Shown piece by piece: positions 7,890-16,790 of a stretch of DNA of 64,000 nucleotides. The notes beneath the pieces are model-generated. The model was not told where the DNA came from and did not search any database. It saw nothing but the letters and a program-made list of their open reading frames with translations. Position 1 is the stretch's first letter. Each line of letters opens with the position of its first letter. This DNA comes from Anaerolineales bacterium UBA2395 (GTDB taxonomy: Bacteria; Chloroflexota; Anaerolineae; Anaerolineales; Villigracilaceae), in NCBI GenBank assembly GCA_002343775.1, contig DDSH01000021.1, positions 10,019-74,018 of the forward strand, in the 5' to 3' direction. The position numbers and the translations under genes were made by a program.

Positions 7890-9408
7890 ATTTAGATCTC
7901 AAATCATATAGCACAAATCCATCACCTTCGTTGGCAATCGGATAGGTATCCAAAATCTTTTTTAGGCTGGGTTGTTTATCGAGTTGACCAAATGCCGTGA
8001 CAAGGAAATAATCCTTTCCAGCGGTCAAATCGTTGAAGTCTTCGGCAAAATCCCTATCGGGGTTGCGCGTCTCGCTCAAGCCAGTGGCGAGGGGCCAAAG
8101 ATCCACCTGCCGCCAGCCATACAGCATCAAGCGATAGCCATAATCCTGTGTCAACGCAATGACCTTCGCATCGGATGGGAACGCTTCGCCGACCTCGTTC
8201 CAAAACGCGGGTTCGTGACGAAAACTTTCTGCAACGAGAACGGAGCGCGCCGCGTAGGCTTGATATCCGATCGCCGAAACGACCAAGGCGATGAACCCCG
8301 CGCGTCCGACTCCGCCGATACTTGATACATACTCCACAAGCGGATTCAACGCCACAGCCACCCCAAGCACAATGACCGGGATGAGTTGAATGTGGTAATA
8401 ACTGTGCGTGTACATCTGGAACGGCAGCGTGAGTCCGTACAGCACATAGCCGATCCACAAGCCGACCAGCAACCAACGCATCCGGGCGGGGGCGATCAAT
8501 GCGCCTGCAATGCCAAGGAAGACTATCGTCAAGCCGAAGATCACGCCGAGGAACGCCAGCCATTTGGTGTAAAAATCGGTGCTGGTGATGAGGTTGATGA
8601 GGGTCACCGTCCATGCGAAGAAGTATTCGGTGGAACGTCCCTGATTGAGAAAAACGTAATACAGCAAGGCAGGCACGACCATGATGGCAGCCATCGCCCA
8701 CACCTGTTTGGACTTCCAGAAATCCCTGCCAAGCGTGAAGAGCACCATGGAGATTGCCGCCGCCCCCACCATGAAGGCGATGACGATCTTAACGAACGTT
8801 GCAAAGCCAAGGAACACACCCGCAAGGATCGCCCATTTCCATGTCAACCTTGTCCCCAGTCCCTCCCCTGAGAGGAGAGGGGAACTATCTTCACTCCAGC
8901 GATAGAGGAAATACACCCCGATCACAAATGCGGAGGTCATCAATGGGTCAGGTTGAAAGGAGCGGCTGACCTGAACCGAGAACGGCAGGACAAAATAGTA
9001 CGCCATCGCGATCAGTCCCGACCAAGGTGAGACCACACGCCGCATCAGGTCGAACAGGGCAAGTCCCGCCGCGAGCCAGAAGATCGTCGCCCAAACACGC
9101 GCCACAGCGATGTTTTCGCCGCCGGTTAGAAAATAGGAATACCCCACAATCGTTTCGATGACGGGTGGTTCATATTTCCCTACTGCGTTGGCAAAAGAAA
9201 CCACCAACTGACGTTGTTCTTCCGTGGCGGAAGGCAATGCAGAATAATAAATCTCTCGCGCCACCAACGAGTTGCGTAATTGACGCGAGGAATGGAAATC
9301 CAATGGCGGATCGGTTAGGTCGAGCAGGCGCAAGAATCCGCCCAGGGCGAGGAGAAGGATGAAGAGGGCAGACCAGGTTTGAGGTCGGGTTTGAGGCGTG
9401 GTTTTCAT
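7888..9408 (-). CDS. GT39-like membrane glycosyltransferase
   Basis: 506 residues, about 11-12 membrane segments, paralogous to 3908-5440. The first periplasmic loop reads DLTDPPLDFHSSRQLRNS, with the acidic and aromatic residues of the family. Its C-terminal soluble part ends in FVLYDLRSK. It would use a lipid-linked sugar donor at the outer membrane face. The in-frame palindrome at 8847-8886 sits at residues 174-187, the same place as in its paralogue. The gene's TAG stop at 7888-7890 overlaps the end of the mobile element. It follows the DUF115 gene after 4 nt. Confidence 0.8.
   Translation of the reverse strand: MKTTPQTRPQTWSALFILLLALGGFLRLLDLTDPPLDFHSSRQLRNSLVAREIYYSALPSATEEQRQLVVSFANAVGKYEPPVIETIVGYSYFLTGGENIAVARVWATIFWLAAGLALFDLMRRVVSPWSGLIAMAYYFVLPFSVQVSRSFQPDPLMTSAFVIGVYFLYRWSEDSSPLLSGEGLGTRLTWKWAILAGVFLGFATFVKIVIAFMVGAAAISMVLFTLGRDFWKSKQVWAMAAIMVVPALLYYVFLNQGRSTEYFFAWTVTLINLITSTDFYTKWLAFLGVIFGLTIVFLGIAGALIAPARMRWLLVGLWIGYVLYGLTLPFQMYTHSYYHIQLIPVIVLGVAVALNPLVEYVSSIGGVGRAGFIALVVSAIGYQAYAARSVLVAESFRHEPAFWNEVGEAFPSDAKVIALTQDYGYRLMLYGWRQVDLWPLATGLSETRNPDRDFAEDFNDLTAGKDYFLVTAFGQLDKQPSLKKILDTYPIANEGDGFVLYDLRSK
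8847..8886. repeat. Palindromic GC-rich repeat inserted in frame in the GT39 gene
   Basis: The core is TCCCCTGAGAGGAGAGGGGA with flanking CCCAGTCCCTCCCC. It encodes a Ser/Gly/Leu-rich loop foreign to the surrounding membrane protein. It differs in sequence from the repeat at 4872-4920 but sits at the equivalent residue of the paralogue. Confidence 0.65.
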
Positions 9409-9412
9409 CGAA

Positions 9413-10225
9413 TCAGAAGAGTGAATTGTAGTCCACTTTGGGGAAGACGGTCAGTTTGCCGCCCACGGTCGCGTCGATCACTTCGCGCCCGGCTTGGCGA
9501 TATGCCTCACGCGCCATGATGTACCCAACCTCGGAGGTATCAAGATCGGGCAGTTGCCAGCGGACCCCCTTGCCAAAATAATTGGGCATGAAATGATTCG
9601 GGTCATCGCCTTCGGAGGTGATGGTTTTGTTCGCATCACCCTTCGATGTGAAGTTGTGGTCGACCCCAATGAGAATGACCTGCTCGAAGCCCATGTGAAA
9701 GGCAACTTGCAGCGCAACCGTAGTGACCGTAGCGCCTTCCCAGACACGTCCCATTACATTACGCGAAAATTTTGGTCCCGTGTAGGATGTGTAGAGGAAG
9801 TTGATCGTGTCGTTATAGGTCTTTTCGTTGAAGAAGCGATGCGAACGCCACGAAAGGAATTTGGGCATCGTCAGCGCGGATATATCGTCTGCAAATTGCT
9901 CGATGACAAGGTCGTTGATGGAAGCGAAGTAGGTGGTTTGAAACCCGAGTTCGGGGAAGGCAACATAAAAACGGTTCATGCCAAACGTGAATTCATGTTT
10001 GAGTTTGGACAGGTCGGTTTGTTTGAGCGAAGGTCCGTTGCCGATGATGAAGGCGCGTTTGCCTTTGTGAACATCCTTGAACTGCGCGAGGCGCTTCCGG
10101 CTTTCACGCCGCCACGGATGCAGGTAGGCATTCGGCAATTGCGGCAGGCGGCGGACCGCATCGACGGCGTTACGCGCGGAATTCCAGATGCCCGGCGGGA
10201 TGATTTGTTTGAGGGTTTGCTTCAT
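9413..10225 (-). CDS. DUF115/GT42-like protein, candidate nonulosonic-acid transferase
   Basis: 270 residues with RAFIIGNGPSLKQTDLSKLK at 58-77, followed by FGMNRFYVAF. GNGPSL followed by an N-R-F-Y segment is shared by DUF115 proteins (MptE-like and Maf) and by GT42 sialyltransferases; some Maf proteins move pseudaminic or legionaminic acid. A later VILIGVDHNF strand is also typical of DUF115. With three cytidylyltransferases in the window, CMP-nonulosonate transfer is a reasonable inference, not proof. The gene overlaps the next upstream gene by 4 nt (ATGA), so translation is coupled. Confidence 0.7.
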   Translation of the reverse strand: MKQTLKQIIPPGIWNSARNAVDAVRRLPQLPNAYLHPWRRESRKRLAQFKDVHKGKRAFIIGNGPSLKQTDLSKLKHEFTFGMNRFYVAFPELGFQTTYFASINDLVIEQFADDISALTMPKFLSWRSHRFFNEKTYNDTINFLYTSYTGPKFSRNVMGRVWEGATVTTVALQVAFHMGFEQVILIGVDHNFTSKGDANKTITSEGDDPNHFMPNYFGKGVRWQLPDLDTSEVGYIMAREAYRQAGREVIDATVGGKLTVFPKVDYNSLF

Positions 10226-10605
10226 GCTTCCTTGTAGTAATACGGCTTGAGGGGGATGAGATTAATGAAGATAATGACGTTCAGCAGCAGGGAGATGGCA
10301 TCGACAATATCGGGGAAGCCGATGAAGATCAGCAATGTGTTCACAGTAGTGACGGCAAGCGCAGTGATGAAGACCCATTTCTCCTGGTCGTCGATGATCC
10401 GCGCGGCGACGATCAATGCCAGCACATTGACCAAAAAGAAAAAGGAGACCAACGCAGCTGTCAACGTGTTCGAGTCGGCGATCATCTTCGAGACCTGAAC
10501 CCCGCCGTTGAAAACCCACACTGCCGCATTGAGGTAAAACATGATGCGCGCCATGCTGCGCCGCCGCGCATTGATTTCCAGGGAACGTCTGCGAAGTTTT
10601 TTCAT
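10222..10605 (-). CDS. Small four-helix membrane protein
   Basis: 127 residues: a basic cytoplasmic N-terminus (KKLRRRSLEINARRRS), then four hydrophobic segments at roughly 20-38, 47-68, 75-95 and 100-118. I do not recognise the family. It overlaps the genes on both sides by 4 nt (ATGA at each joint), so it is tightly coupled to the SDR and DUF115 genes and is unlikely to be spurious. A role as a membrane partner or small flippase would fit the locus but cannot be shown. Confidence 0.7.
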   Translation of the reverse strand: MKKLRRRSLEINARRRSMARIMFYLNAAVWVFNGGVQVSKMIADSNTLTAALVSFFFLVNVLALIVAARIIDDQEKWVFITALAVTTVNTLLIFIGFPDIVDAISLLLNVIIFINLIPLKPYYYKEA

Positions 10606-11354
10606 TCGGTGCTGAGTCTTGCCGTCGCGCCGCCATCCACGATCATGGCTTGACCGGTCATAAAGGAGGATTGTTCGTTGTCGGCGAGAAAATAGATCGC
10701 ATTTGCGATTTCTTCCGGCGTGCCCACGCGCCCATTGACGGTCTTCCGTGCGAGGTTATCCAACCGTTCCTGAACATCGCCCGAACCGACATGTCCGCGC
10801 CCGAGACCGGCGCGCAGCATGGGCGTATCCACAGCACCGGGCAAAATGGCGTTAACACGAATGTTATCCGACGCGAATTCGATCGCCATCGCGCGAGTCA
10901 ACGCCAGCAGTCCGCCTTTGGAAGCGGCATACGCCGCAATGTTGGCGGAAGTCTGCACAGCATGGACCGAGGAGACGTTCACAATCGCCCCACCTTTCGC
11001 TTTGAGAAGCGGATGCGCAAGCTTGACACCCAAAAATACGGAACGGAGATTCGCCGCCATGACCGCATCCCATTCTTCGACGGTGGTTTGGACAAGCGGC
11101 TTGGCAATTTGCAACGCCGCATTATTGACGAGGGCATTGAGCGTGTTACTGAAGGCTTTGGCTTGCCCGAAAATGGATTCCATATCTTCGGCGCGAGAGA
11201 TGTCGGATTGAATGAAGAGTCCGCTTCGAGGAAAATCTTCGCCGAACTCATTGCGATCCACGCCGATCACGCGCCAGCCTTTGTGGGCAAAGAGTGCGAC
11301 GGTCGCACGTCCAATTCCGCCCGCCGCACCGGTGATGAGGATTGTTTTGGTCAT
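10602..11354 (-). CDS. Short-chain dehydrogenase/reductase
   Basis: 250 residues of a classical SDR: cofactor motif TGAAGGIG at 9-16, NNAA near 77-80, catalytic Ser in NVSSVH (about 128-129), Tyr142 and Lys146 of YAASK, and a C-terminal FMTGQAMIVDGG typical of FabG-like enzymes. It would reduce or oxidise a sugar or small alcohol with NAD(P). It sits in a coupled run with a small membrane protein and a DUF115 protein. The substrate is unknown; a nucleotide-sugar or nonulosonate precursor is a guess from context. Confidence 0.88.
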   Translation of the reverse strand: MTKTILITGAAGGIGRATVALFAHKGWRVIGVDRNEFGEDFPRSGLFIQSDISRAEDMESIFGQAKAFSNTLNALVNNAALQIAKPLVQTTVEEWDAVMAANLRSVFLGVKLAHPLLKAKGGAIVNVSSVHAVQTSANIAAYAASKGGLLALTRAMAIEFASDNIRVNAILPGAVDTPMLRAGLGRGHVGSGDVQERLDNLARKTVNGRVGTPEEIANAIYFLADNEQSSFMTGQAMIVDGGATARLSTE

Positions 11355-11408
11355 GGGGTAATTTTACGTCGAATTCTGGCTTTGTGCCCGAAGTGAAGTT
11401 TCCGAAAA

Positions 11409-12974
11409 TCAGTCTTGATTCAATCGAAAGATCAAACATCCATCAATCGTATTTTCGATCTGATAATTCGCTTCGACGAACTCGAAGATCTCATCCATCC
11501 CCGGCTGAATGTACATCTTGCGCTTCACGCCAGGCGTGGCATATTGCTCTTCACGGGTGACCGGATCCAGCGAAGGAATGGCATCCACCGAGCGGGAACA
11601 GTCGAGGATGAGTTGAGGCGGGGTTTCGGTCAGGTCTTCGATATAACGGTCTTCGATCTCTTTTGTCAGCGACCCTTCAAGAAAAAGCGGATAGTACAAA
11701 TACTTGACCGGCGAAGTCCGCTCTGCCATAAAACTGATGCCCATCTCAGGATACCAAGTCAGGACAAGATCCTCCGGGTCGGTAGTATCGCGGATATAGG
11801 CTGAAATCGGGTCAATGTATTCTCCACCGCCCGCACGAATAGATTCGCTGTATCGCATCCATGAAGAAGGCGAGATCACAAACAACATAACGATGAACAC
11901 AACGGATGCAATCGCACCCAGCGGCTCACTCCAGCCTTCCAATGCTGATACCTTGAACGCCAATTGCCAGGCTTCGGCAAAAAGAAAAGCGGCATAGATC
12001 GCCACCGCCAGAGTCCAACTGATGTAATAGTGCGTGAAATTCCTGCCGGAAAGGTTGCTCAAAACAATTTCGATTGGAAACCAGATGAGCAGAAATACTT
12101 CAAAGACCGATACGTTTCGCTGCACAAAACTGGCAAGAAAACGCAAGATAAGCCCAAGCCACGCCGCCAACGTGAACCAGCCATACCAGTCCATGCCGTA
12201 GCGACCAAATCCGCCCAAAATATCCAGCCATTCGCGGTCTTTTGCAGCAGAGTACGAGAAATTAAAAACGATCGAAGCGTAGACCATTTCAGCGGCATTC
12301 CCAAGCACGGCGAAGTACATCGTCCACAACAGAAGCGGAAGGGCAAACCCCGCCAGCATCACGAGGATGATACGCAAAGCATCCAAATAACTTCGTTTAA
12401 ATCCGTAAAACAAAAAAAACGCGCCCAGAATTGCAAATATCCCGCCAATGTTATTGGCACGGAAAGTAAAACTCAAGCCGAAGAAAGCACCCACCCAAAG
12501 GTATTTCCAGTAACTCCGTTCAACATCCACCATCGAAAGGAAGAGTGCGAGCCCAGCCGCATTGAAGAGCAGAGCATATTCCTCGGTGTAATTACCATAA
12601 CCCAGAACTGTGCGCAAACCGAACCCTGCCAGCGTTAAACCGAAGAAGGCAGCGCCCTCGCCCCAACGCTTTGAAAGCGAGCGAAACAAAAGGACAAACG
12701 TGCCAAAGATACAAAAGAACTCAACAAACCATACCCCCCAACGCGACCCGCCGCCCAACACAAGCCCGAGGGCATTGATGTAAAAAATGCCCGGTCCTTT
12801 TGAGTCCCAAAAATCTTGATACGGAAGTTTGCCATCCAAAATTTGGCTGCCCGCGTACAGGAAAAAGCCGCCGTCTCTGGCGGGCTTGTCAAAGAACGGG
12901 TTGGCAAGGTCAAGGACGAGCGCCGTCAGCAAAAAGATAAAAACATACGGCAACGTGAGGCGGATCTTCGTCAT
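11409..12974 (-). CDS. GT39-like membrane glycosyltransferase
   Basis: 521 residues from the ATG at 12974. The longer frame from 13043 is rejected because the 12974 start overlaps the upstream stop as TGATG, giving coupled translation. After the first membrane segment comes RDGGFFLYAGSQILDGKLPYQDFWDSKGPG, the common first-loop pattern of a large GT39-like group; about 11-12 membrane segments follow and a soluble C-terminal part of about 100 residues. It probably acts on a lipid-linked sugar at the outer face. The specific reaction is unknown. Confidence 0.75.
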   Translation of the reverse strand: MTKIRLTLPYVFIFLLTALVLDLANPFFDKPARDGGFFLYAGSQILDGKLPYQDFWDSKGPGIFYINALGLVLGGGSRWGVWFVEFFCIFGTFVLLFRSLSKRWGEGAAFFGLTLAGFGLRTVLGYGNYTEEYALLFNAAGLALFLSMVDVERSYWKYLWVGAFFGLSFTFRANNIGGIFAILGAFFLFYGFKRSYLDALRIILVMLAGFALPLLLWTMYFAVLGNAAEMVYASIVFNFSYSAAKDREWLDILGGFGRYGMDWYGWFTLAAWLGLILRFLASFVQRNVSVFEVFLLIWFPIEIVLSNLSGRNFTHYYISWTLAVAIYAAFLFAEAWQLAFKVSALEGWSEPLGAIASVVFIVMLFVISPSSWMRYSESIRAGGGEYIDPISAYIRDTTDPEDLVLTWYPEMGISFMAERTSPVKYLYYPLFLEGSLTKEIEDRYIEDLTETPPQLILDCSRSVDAIPSLDPVTREEQYATPGVKRKMYIQPGMDEIFEFVEANYQIENTIDGCLIFRLNQD

Positions 12975-13927
12975 CACTTCTTCACCTGCATTCCCAATCC
13001 TTCCACCAAATTTTTGATCGTGCTCCAATGGATGCGCTCCCACGCCGTCGGGCTGGAATTGGAATTGTGTGGCGCAAGCATGACGTTGTCCATCTGCAAA
13101 AGCGGACTATCCAGCGGAAGCGGCTCGACCTCGAAGACATCCAGCGCCGCGCCTCCGATCTGACCCGAAACCAGCGCCTCGACCAGAGCCTTTTCCTCCA
13201 CGATGGGACCGCGCGCCGTGTTGATGAGAACCGCCGTGGATTTCATCTTCGCAAGCGTATCCGCATTGATAAGATGAAAACTGGTCGGATTGAGGTCACA
13301 GTTGACGGAAACGAAGTCGGAGTTAGAGAGTAGAGACCGAAGATTAGTCATTTCGATTCCGGTCTCGCTGACAAAGACATGATCCACGTCAACGATGTCT
13401 GTGCCGAAGACTTTCATCCCGAAGGCTTTTGCTCTTCGCGTGACTGCCTTGCCAATATTGCCAATACCGATCACGCCAAGAGTTAACTCACTGAGAGCCT
13501 TGCCGGGAATCTTCTCCCATTTTCCGCTTTTCATTTCCCGGTCCATCCACGGACCGCGCCTTGCAAAGGCGAGCATGTAGCCCAGCACCGTATCCGCCAC
13601 GGGGGTGGTAAAGGCATTGGGCGTGCGCCCAAGTTTCACGCCGAATTTTACACAGGCTTCCCCATCAATGGAGTCGACCCCCGTCCCCCATTTGGAAATG
13701 ACCTTCAAGCGCGGCAGGCAGGCTTCGATCGCACGCGCAGTGTAACGGTCATCACCGCAGATGGTGCCATCGAACTGACCCGCGTATTTCAAAATATCTT
13801 CCTCTTCCATTCGCTCCTGAACATCCGGCACGATCAGGTCAATGCCATACTCCGCCAGCACCGGGCGGAAGCGGTCGAGGAATGGAATCATGTAGGGGGC
13901 GGTCATCAAAACAGTTGGCATGGTCAC
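12974..13927 (-). CDS. D-isomer-specific 2-hydroxyacid dehydrogenase (phosphoglycerate dehydrogenase-like)
   Basis: 317 residues with the two-domain layout of the family. The NAD motif GVIGIGNIGKAV is near residues 151-162. The catalytic Arg lies in NTARGPIVEE, Glu in DVFEVEPLP, and His in APHNSN. It would interconvert a 2-hydroxyacid and a 2-ketoacid. In sugar clusters such enzymes sometimes supply unusual acid substituents, but this one could also be metabolic. It overlaps the membrane-protein gene on each side (ATGA upstream, TGATG downstream). Confidence 0.85.
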   Translation of the reverse strand: MTMPTVLMTAPYMIPFLDRFRPVLAEYGIDLIVPDVQERMEEEDILKYAGQFDGTICGDDRYTARAIEACLPRLKVISKWGTGVDSIDGEACVKFGVKLGRTPNAFTTPVADTVLGYMLAFARRGPWMDREMKSGKWEKIPGKALSELTLGVIGIGNIGKAVTRRAKAFGMKVFGTDIVDVDHVFVSETGIEMTNLRSLLSNSDFVSVNCDLNPTSFHLINADTLAKMKSTAVLINTARGPIVEEKALVEALVSGQIGGAALDVFEVEPLPLDSPLLQMDNVMLAPHNSNSSPTAWERIHWSTIKNLVEGLGMQVKK

Positions 13928-15954
13928 TCACAAATTTTATCTTGGATGTATTCGTTCACTTCTGCCGAAAGTGTTTCATTCCCGGCAAGATACTTCATGT
14001 TGTTACAAACTTGCAGACGCAAATACCTATCCAGAATGACCAGTTTGGTCATCTTACGGATCTCATCCACATCGCCCTGTACCGCATACGCCTGCATGAA
14101 GGGAATCCATTCGAGCGGGTCGTTGGGATAATAGCCCATCTCCAATGCCTCATCCAACAAATCAGGGATCATCTCCCATTCACCGCGCTGGCGAGCCAGA
14201 TCCGCCTGCTGATAATAATAGCACCAGCCACGCTCGGGTTCCTCTCCAAACACAGTTTCAGGAACAAGCGGCATATCTCCGTCGGTCACCACTGCATCCA
14301 AATTGGAATACGGCGCAACCATCACAATGCGTCCATCATCGAATGAGTTCAGTTCAGGTGCAGCGCCATTGATAAAACGAACGCAGCTGTTCGGGCTCGA
14401 CTGCACCATCACCAGCACATTCCCGAAATCACGTTCGAGATAATTGCCGCGTCGCAGAGGAGTCTCCACACCGCCATTGGTCGTGATCTGTGTCACGGTA
14501 TCCCCGTTCAACACAGCAGCGGGAATCTTCACCACCACCGGATTGCCGCTTTGTTCCTCCGGGTAATAGATCAAATTTGCCGGACCCCAAATAAAATAAT
14601 CCTCGCTCAATGGGCTGTTCGGGTACATGGCGATCAACGTCACGCCTTCTTCGATCTTCGGCGCACGCCACGCCGCCTGCCACCAAAAATTGCGCGTTGC
14701 CTCGGTTTCATCCACATAACGGATGGTATTCCCATAATGGGTCATGACCGCAACGGCAACCAGAACACCCATCACCGTTGTTCGAGTTCCATGTCGCGCG
14801 ATGCCCTCAATCAGCAGCGCAAGCAGCATCACCGCACCGATGGAAGCGATCAACGTATAACGAGAATAATCAGGCAGGGTGACATGACGATTGACGAGGA
14901 TGACGGGGATCAATCCGCCTGCCATGCTCAACAGACTCACGAACAAGGTCTCGCGCATCATACCGGACCGGAGGTCTGATTCTGTGTCTGATTCCTTTTC
15001 TCCCATCCAGCGGATTCCGATCAATATAGCCGCCACTGCCAGCGACGCCCATGCAATTGCCGCCACCATATCCTTTAGTCGCATGGCAAACGCCAGTTGA
15101 TACACAGGCAAGTGCCAAGCAACCAATGTGACCGTGAAGAAATCCTGAATCAGATAATTCAGCCACCACAAAGCAATCAACGGATCCGTGAGAATTTGCG
15201 AAACCTGCAAACCCACATCTGTTGCCCTGCGCTCAGACTCGAAGAAAAACAGCCGCCAGACCAAAAATCCAGCCGCGACGAGCAGGAAAGGCAGACTTTC
15301 TCTAACGATATGGATTGCTTTCTGGCGAAAGGTCTCGTTCTGGGCACGCCACATCAAGACCACGATGGCAGAAAAGCGGAAGACTTCGATACCGATGAAA
15401 TATTCCATCTGGCTAAGATAGCCCCAGCCCGTCAAAATGGAACCAGCAACCAGCAGAAGTTTCTTTTTCGTGTCCAATGTCAGAGTGGATTTAACCGTCA
15501 GCGCCACAGACAGGGTTGCCAGAAATAAACCAAGGATATGCGACTGATAGTCAATCGCGTTCGGCATGGAGAGGAACCCGGGGTAAACAGTGAACAGCAA
15601 GCCGGTGACCAGTGCAAAAAGGTTGCGGCGCCCCCCCCACAACATACGCATCGTCCAAAAGACAAAGATGCCCCCAAAAACGCGGAATAAAAACGCGCTC
15701 AAGTGATACCAAAGCGGGTCGAACCCAAACAGCGAGAACAGCGGAATCATCGCCAGCGCACGCCCGGGACGGTCGATACCAAATATCTCGTGGAAGAAGT
15801 CCGCGCCTTTAACCTGCATGTCGTACATCAAATACCAGTCGTCGTTGAGATAGCCAAGCCGACCGACCAATGGCAAATAGGCGATCCCTGCAATGACCAA
15901 GATCAGCAGGGCACCAAACCAAAACAATCCAGTTTTCTCTTTTAGGGTTTGCAT
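13924..15954 (-). CDS. Large GT-C-like membrane protein with soluble C-terminal domain
   Basis: 676 residues. The first loop after an N-terminal membrane helix reads GYLNDDWYLMYDMQ, an acidic pair as in GT-C enzymes. About 11-12 membrane segments extend to near residue 425. A soluble part of about 250 residues follows; its last 100 residues look like helical repeats of TPR type (QADLARQRGEWEMIPDLLDEAL). It probably transfers a sugar at the outer face, with the C-terminal domain in the periplasm. The family has no clear name to me. It overlaps the dehydrogenase gene by 4 nt. Confidence 0.65.
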   Translation of the reverse strand: MQTLKEKTGLFWFGALLILVIAGIAYLPLVGRLGYLNDDWYLMYDMQVKGADFFHEIFGIDRPGRALAMIPLFSLFGFDPLWYHLSAFLFRVFGGIFVFWTMRMLWGGRRNLFALVTGLLFTVYPGFLSMPNAIDYQSHILGLFLATLSVALTVKSTLTLDTKKKLLLVAGSILTGWGYLSQMEYFIGIEVFRFSAIVVLMWRAQNETFRQKAIHIVRESLPFLLVAAGFLVWRLFFFESERRATDVGLQVSQILTDPLIALWWLNYLIQDFFTVTLVAWHLPVYQLAFAMRLKDMVAAIAWASLAVAAILIGIRWMGEKESDTESDLRSGMMRETLFVSLLSMAGGLIPVILVNRHVTLPDYSRYTLIASIGAVMLLALLIEGIARHGTRTTVMGVLVAVAVMTHYGNTIRYVDETEATRNFWWQAAWRAPKIEEGVTLIAMYPNSPLSEDYFIWGPANLIYYPEEQSGNPVVVKIPAAVLNGDTVTQITTNGGVETPLRRGNYLERDFGNVLVMVQSSPNSCVRFINGAAPELNSFDDGRIVMVAPYSNLDAVVTDGDMPLVPETVFGEEPERGWCYYYQQADLARQRGEWEMIPDLLDEALEMGYYPNDPLEWIPFMQAYAVQGDVDEIRKMTKLVILDRYLRLQVCNNMKYLAGNETLSAEVNEYIQDKICE

Positions 15955-15964
15955 AGGAATTTAT

Positions 15965-16105
15965 GTCATCGCGGGCCACGCTTTTTGCGGCGACACTTGC
16001 GCCGCGCTCCAGTGCGGTGGGCAATCTCCCAACCTGTTCATGGGATTGCTTCGTCGGGCTGTCGCCCTCCTCGCACGCGTGCCTGCGCACGGCACAGGCA
16101 ATGAC
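15965..16105. repeat. Dispersed intergenic repeat, 141 bp
   Basis: It begins GTCATCGCGGG and ends GGCAATGAC, an imperfect inverted match of the ends. The centre holds GCAATCTCCCA (16021-16031) and TGGGATTGC (16041-16049), a hairpin followed by TTCGTCGGGC. This GCAATC..GGGATTGCTTCG pattern is known as a dispersed intergenic repeat in several bacterial genomes. It fills the gap between the GT-C gene and the cytidylyltransferase gene. Confidence 0.6.
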
Positions 16106-16108
16106 TGG

Positions 16109-16771
16109 TTACATTCTTTTCCTCATCAAAAAATCAGTGATCTCGAAATCCAGTTCTTCGTCAATGTCCCAGGCTTCGTCCGCATCGATCTCGAACATCA
16201 ACGGACGATCACCAATGCGGTGCTTTTTACGCTCCAAATTTTCGCGTGTGAAAAGATAAATGCAGGAATTCTCTTCGTACACCGGCGGTAAATCCTGTGT
16301 TTGAATTAATTCCAAGGGATTGTGGTTGATAGCACGCCCGTCTTGAAAATACAAACGGGTTTGGAGGCGGGTGACCGAGAATAGAGAATCATATTTCGGG
16401 AAGTCTGTTGTAAATTTTTGAATGGCGCTTGAGACGGTCTCCGCTTTCAGCAGCGGATTGGTGGAATGGGTTTGCAGGTAAAAATCTGCCTGCACCTGTG
16501 CGGTATCGTAGAGCAGAATATCGTTCATGGGCACGTCGTCGGCGCGGAGATGCTCGGGGCGTGCGATCAACTTTACGTCTGGAAAGAAGCGGCGCACTCC
16601 CTCCATCACCGGCTCGGAATCGGTATCCACGATGACCGTTTCGATTTCCGGCACAGATTCCAGGGTCTCCAAAATATGTTGAAAGAGGGGTTTGCCCGCG
16701 AGGGGACGATAATTCTTGCCAGGTACACGCTGGCTGTGATGTCGCATGGGGACAAGAGCGGCAATTTTCAT
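16109..16771 (-). CDS. Acylneuraminate cytidylyltransferase family protein
   Basis: 220 residues. The N-terminal CTP-binding motif is ALVPMRHHSQRVPGKNYRPL (5-24), the usual place for R.GSK..P.KN in CMP-sialate and CMP-Kdo synthetases, here diverged. LQTHSTNPLL and a final EIDADEAWDIDEELDFEIT match the substrate and metal regions. It would activate a nonulosonic or related acid sugar as its CMP form in the cytosol. It is one of three cytidylyltransferases here (also 24429 and 40971). The diverged motif leaves substrate choice open. Confidence 0.82.
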   Translation of the reverse strand: MKIAALVPMRHHSQRVPGKNYRPLAGKPLFQHILETLESVPEIETVIVDTDSEPVMEGVRRFFPDVKLIARPEHLRADDVPMNDILLYDTAQVQADFYLQTHSTNPLLKAETVSSAIQKFTTDFPKYDSLFSVTRLQTRLYFQDGRAINHNPLELIQTQDLPPVYEENSCIYLFTRENLERKKHRIGDRPLMFEIDADEAWDIDEELDFEITDFLMRKRM

Positions 16772-16790
16772 GTCCTTATTTTACTTTGTC

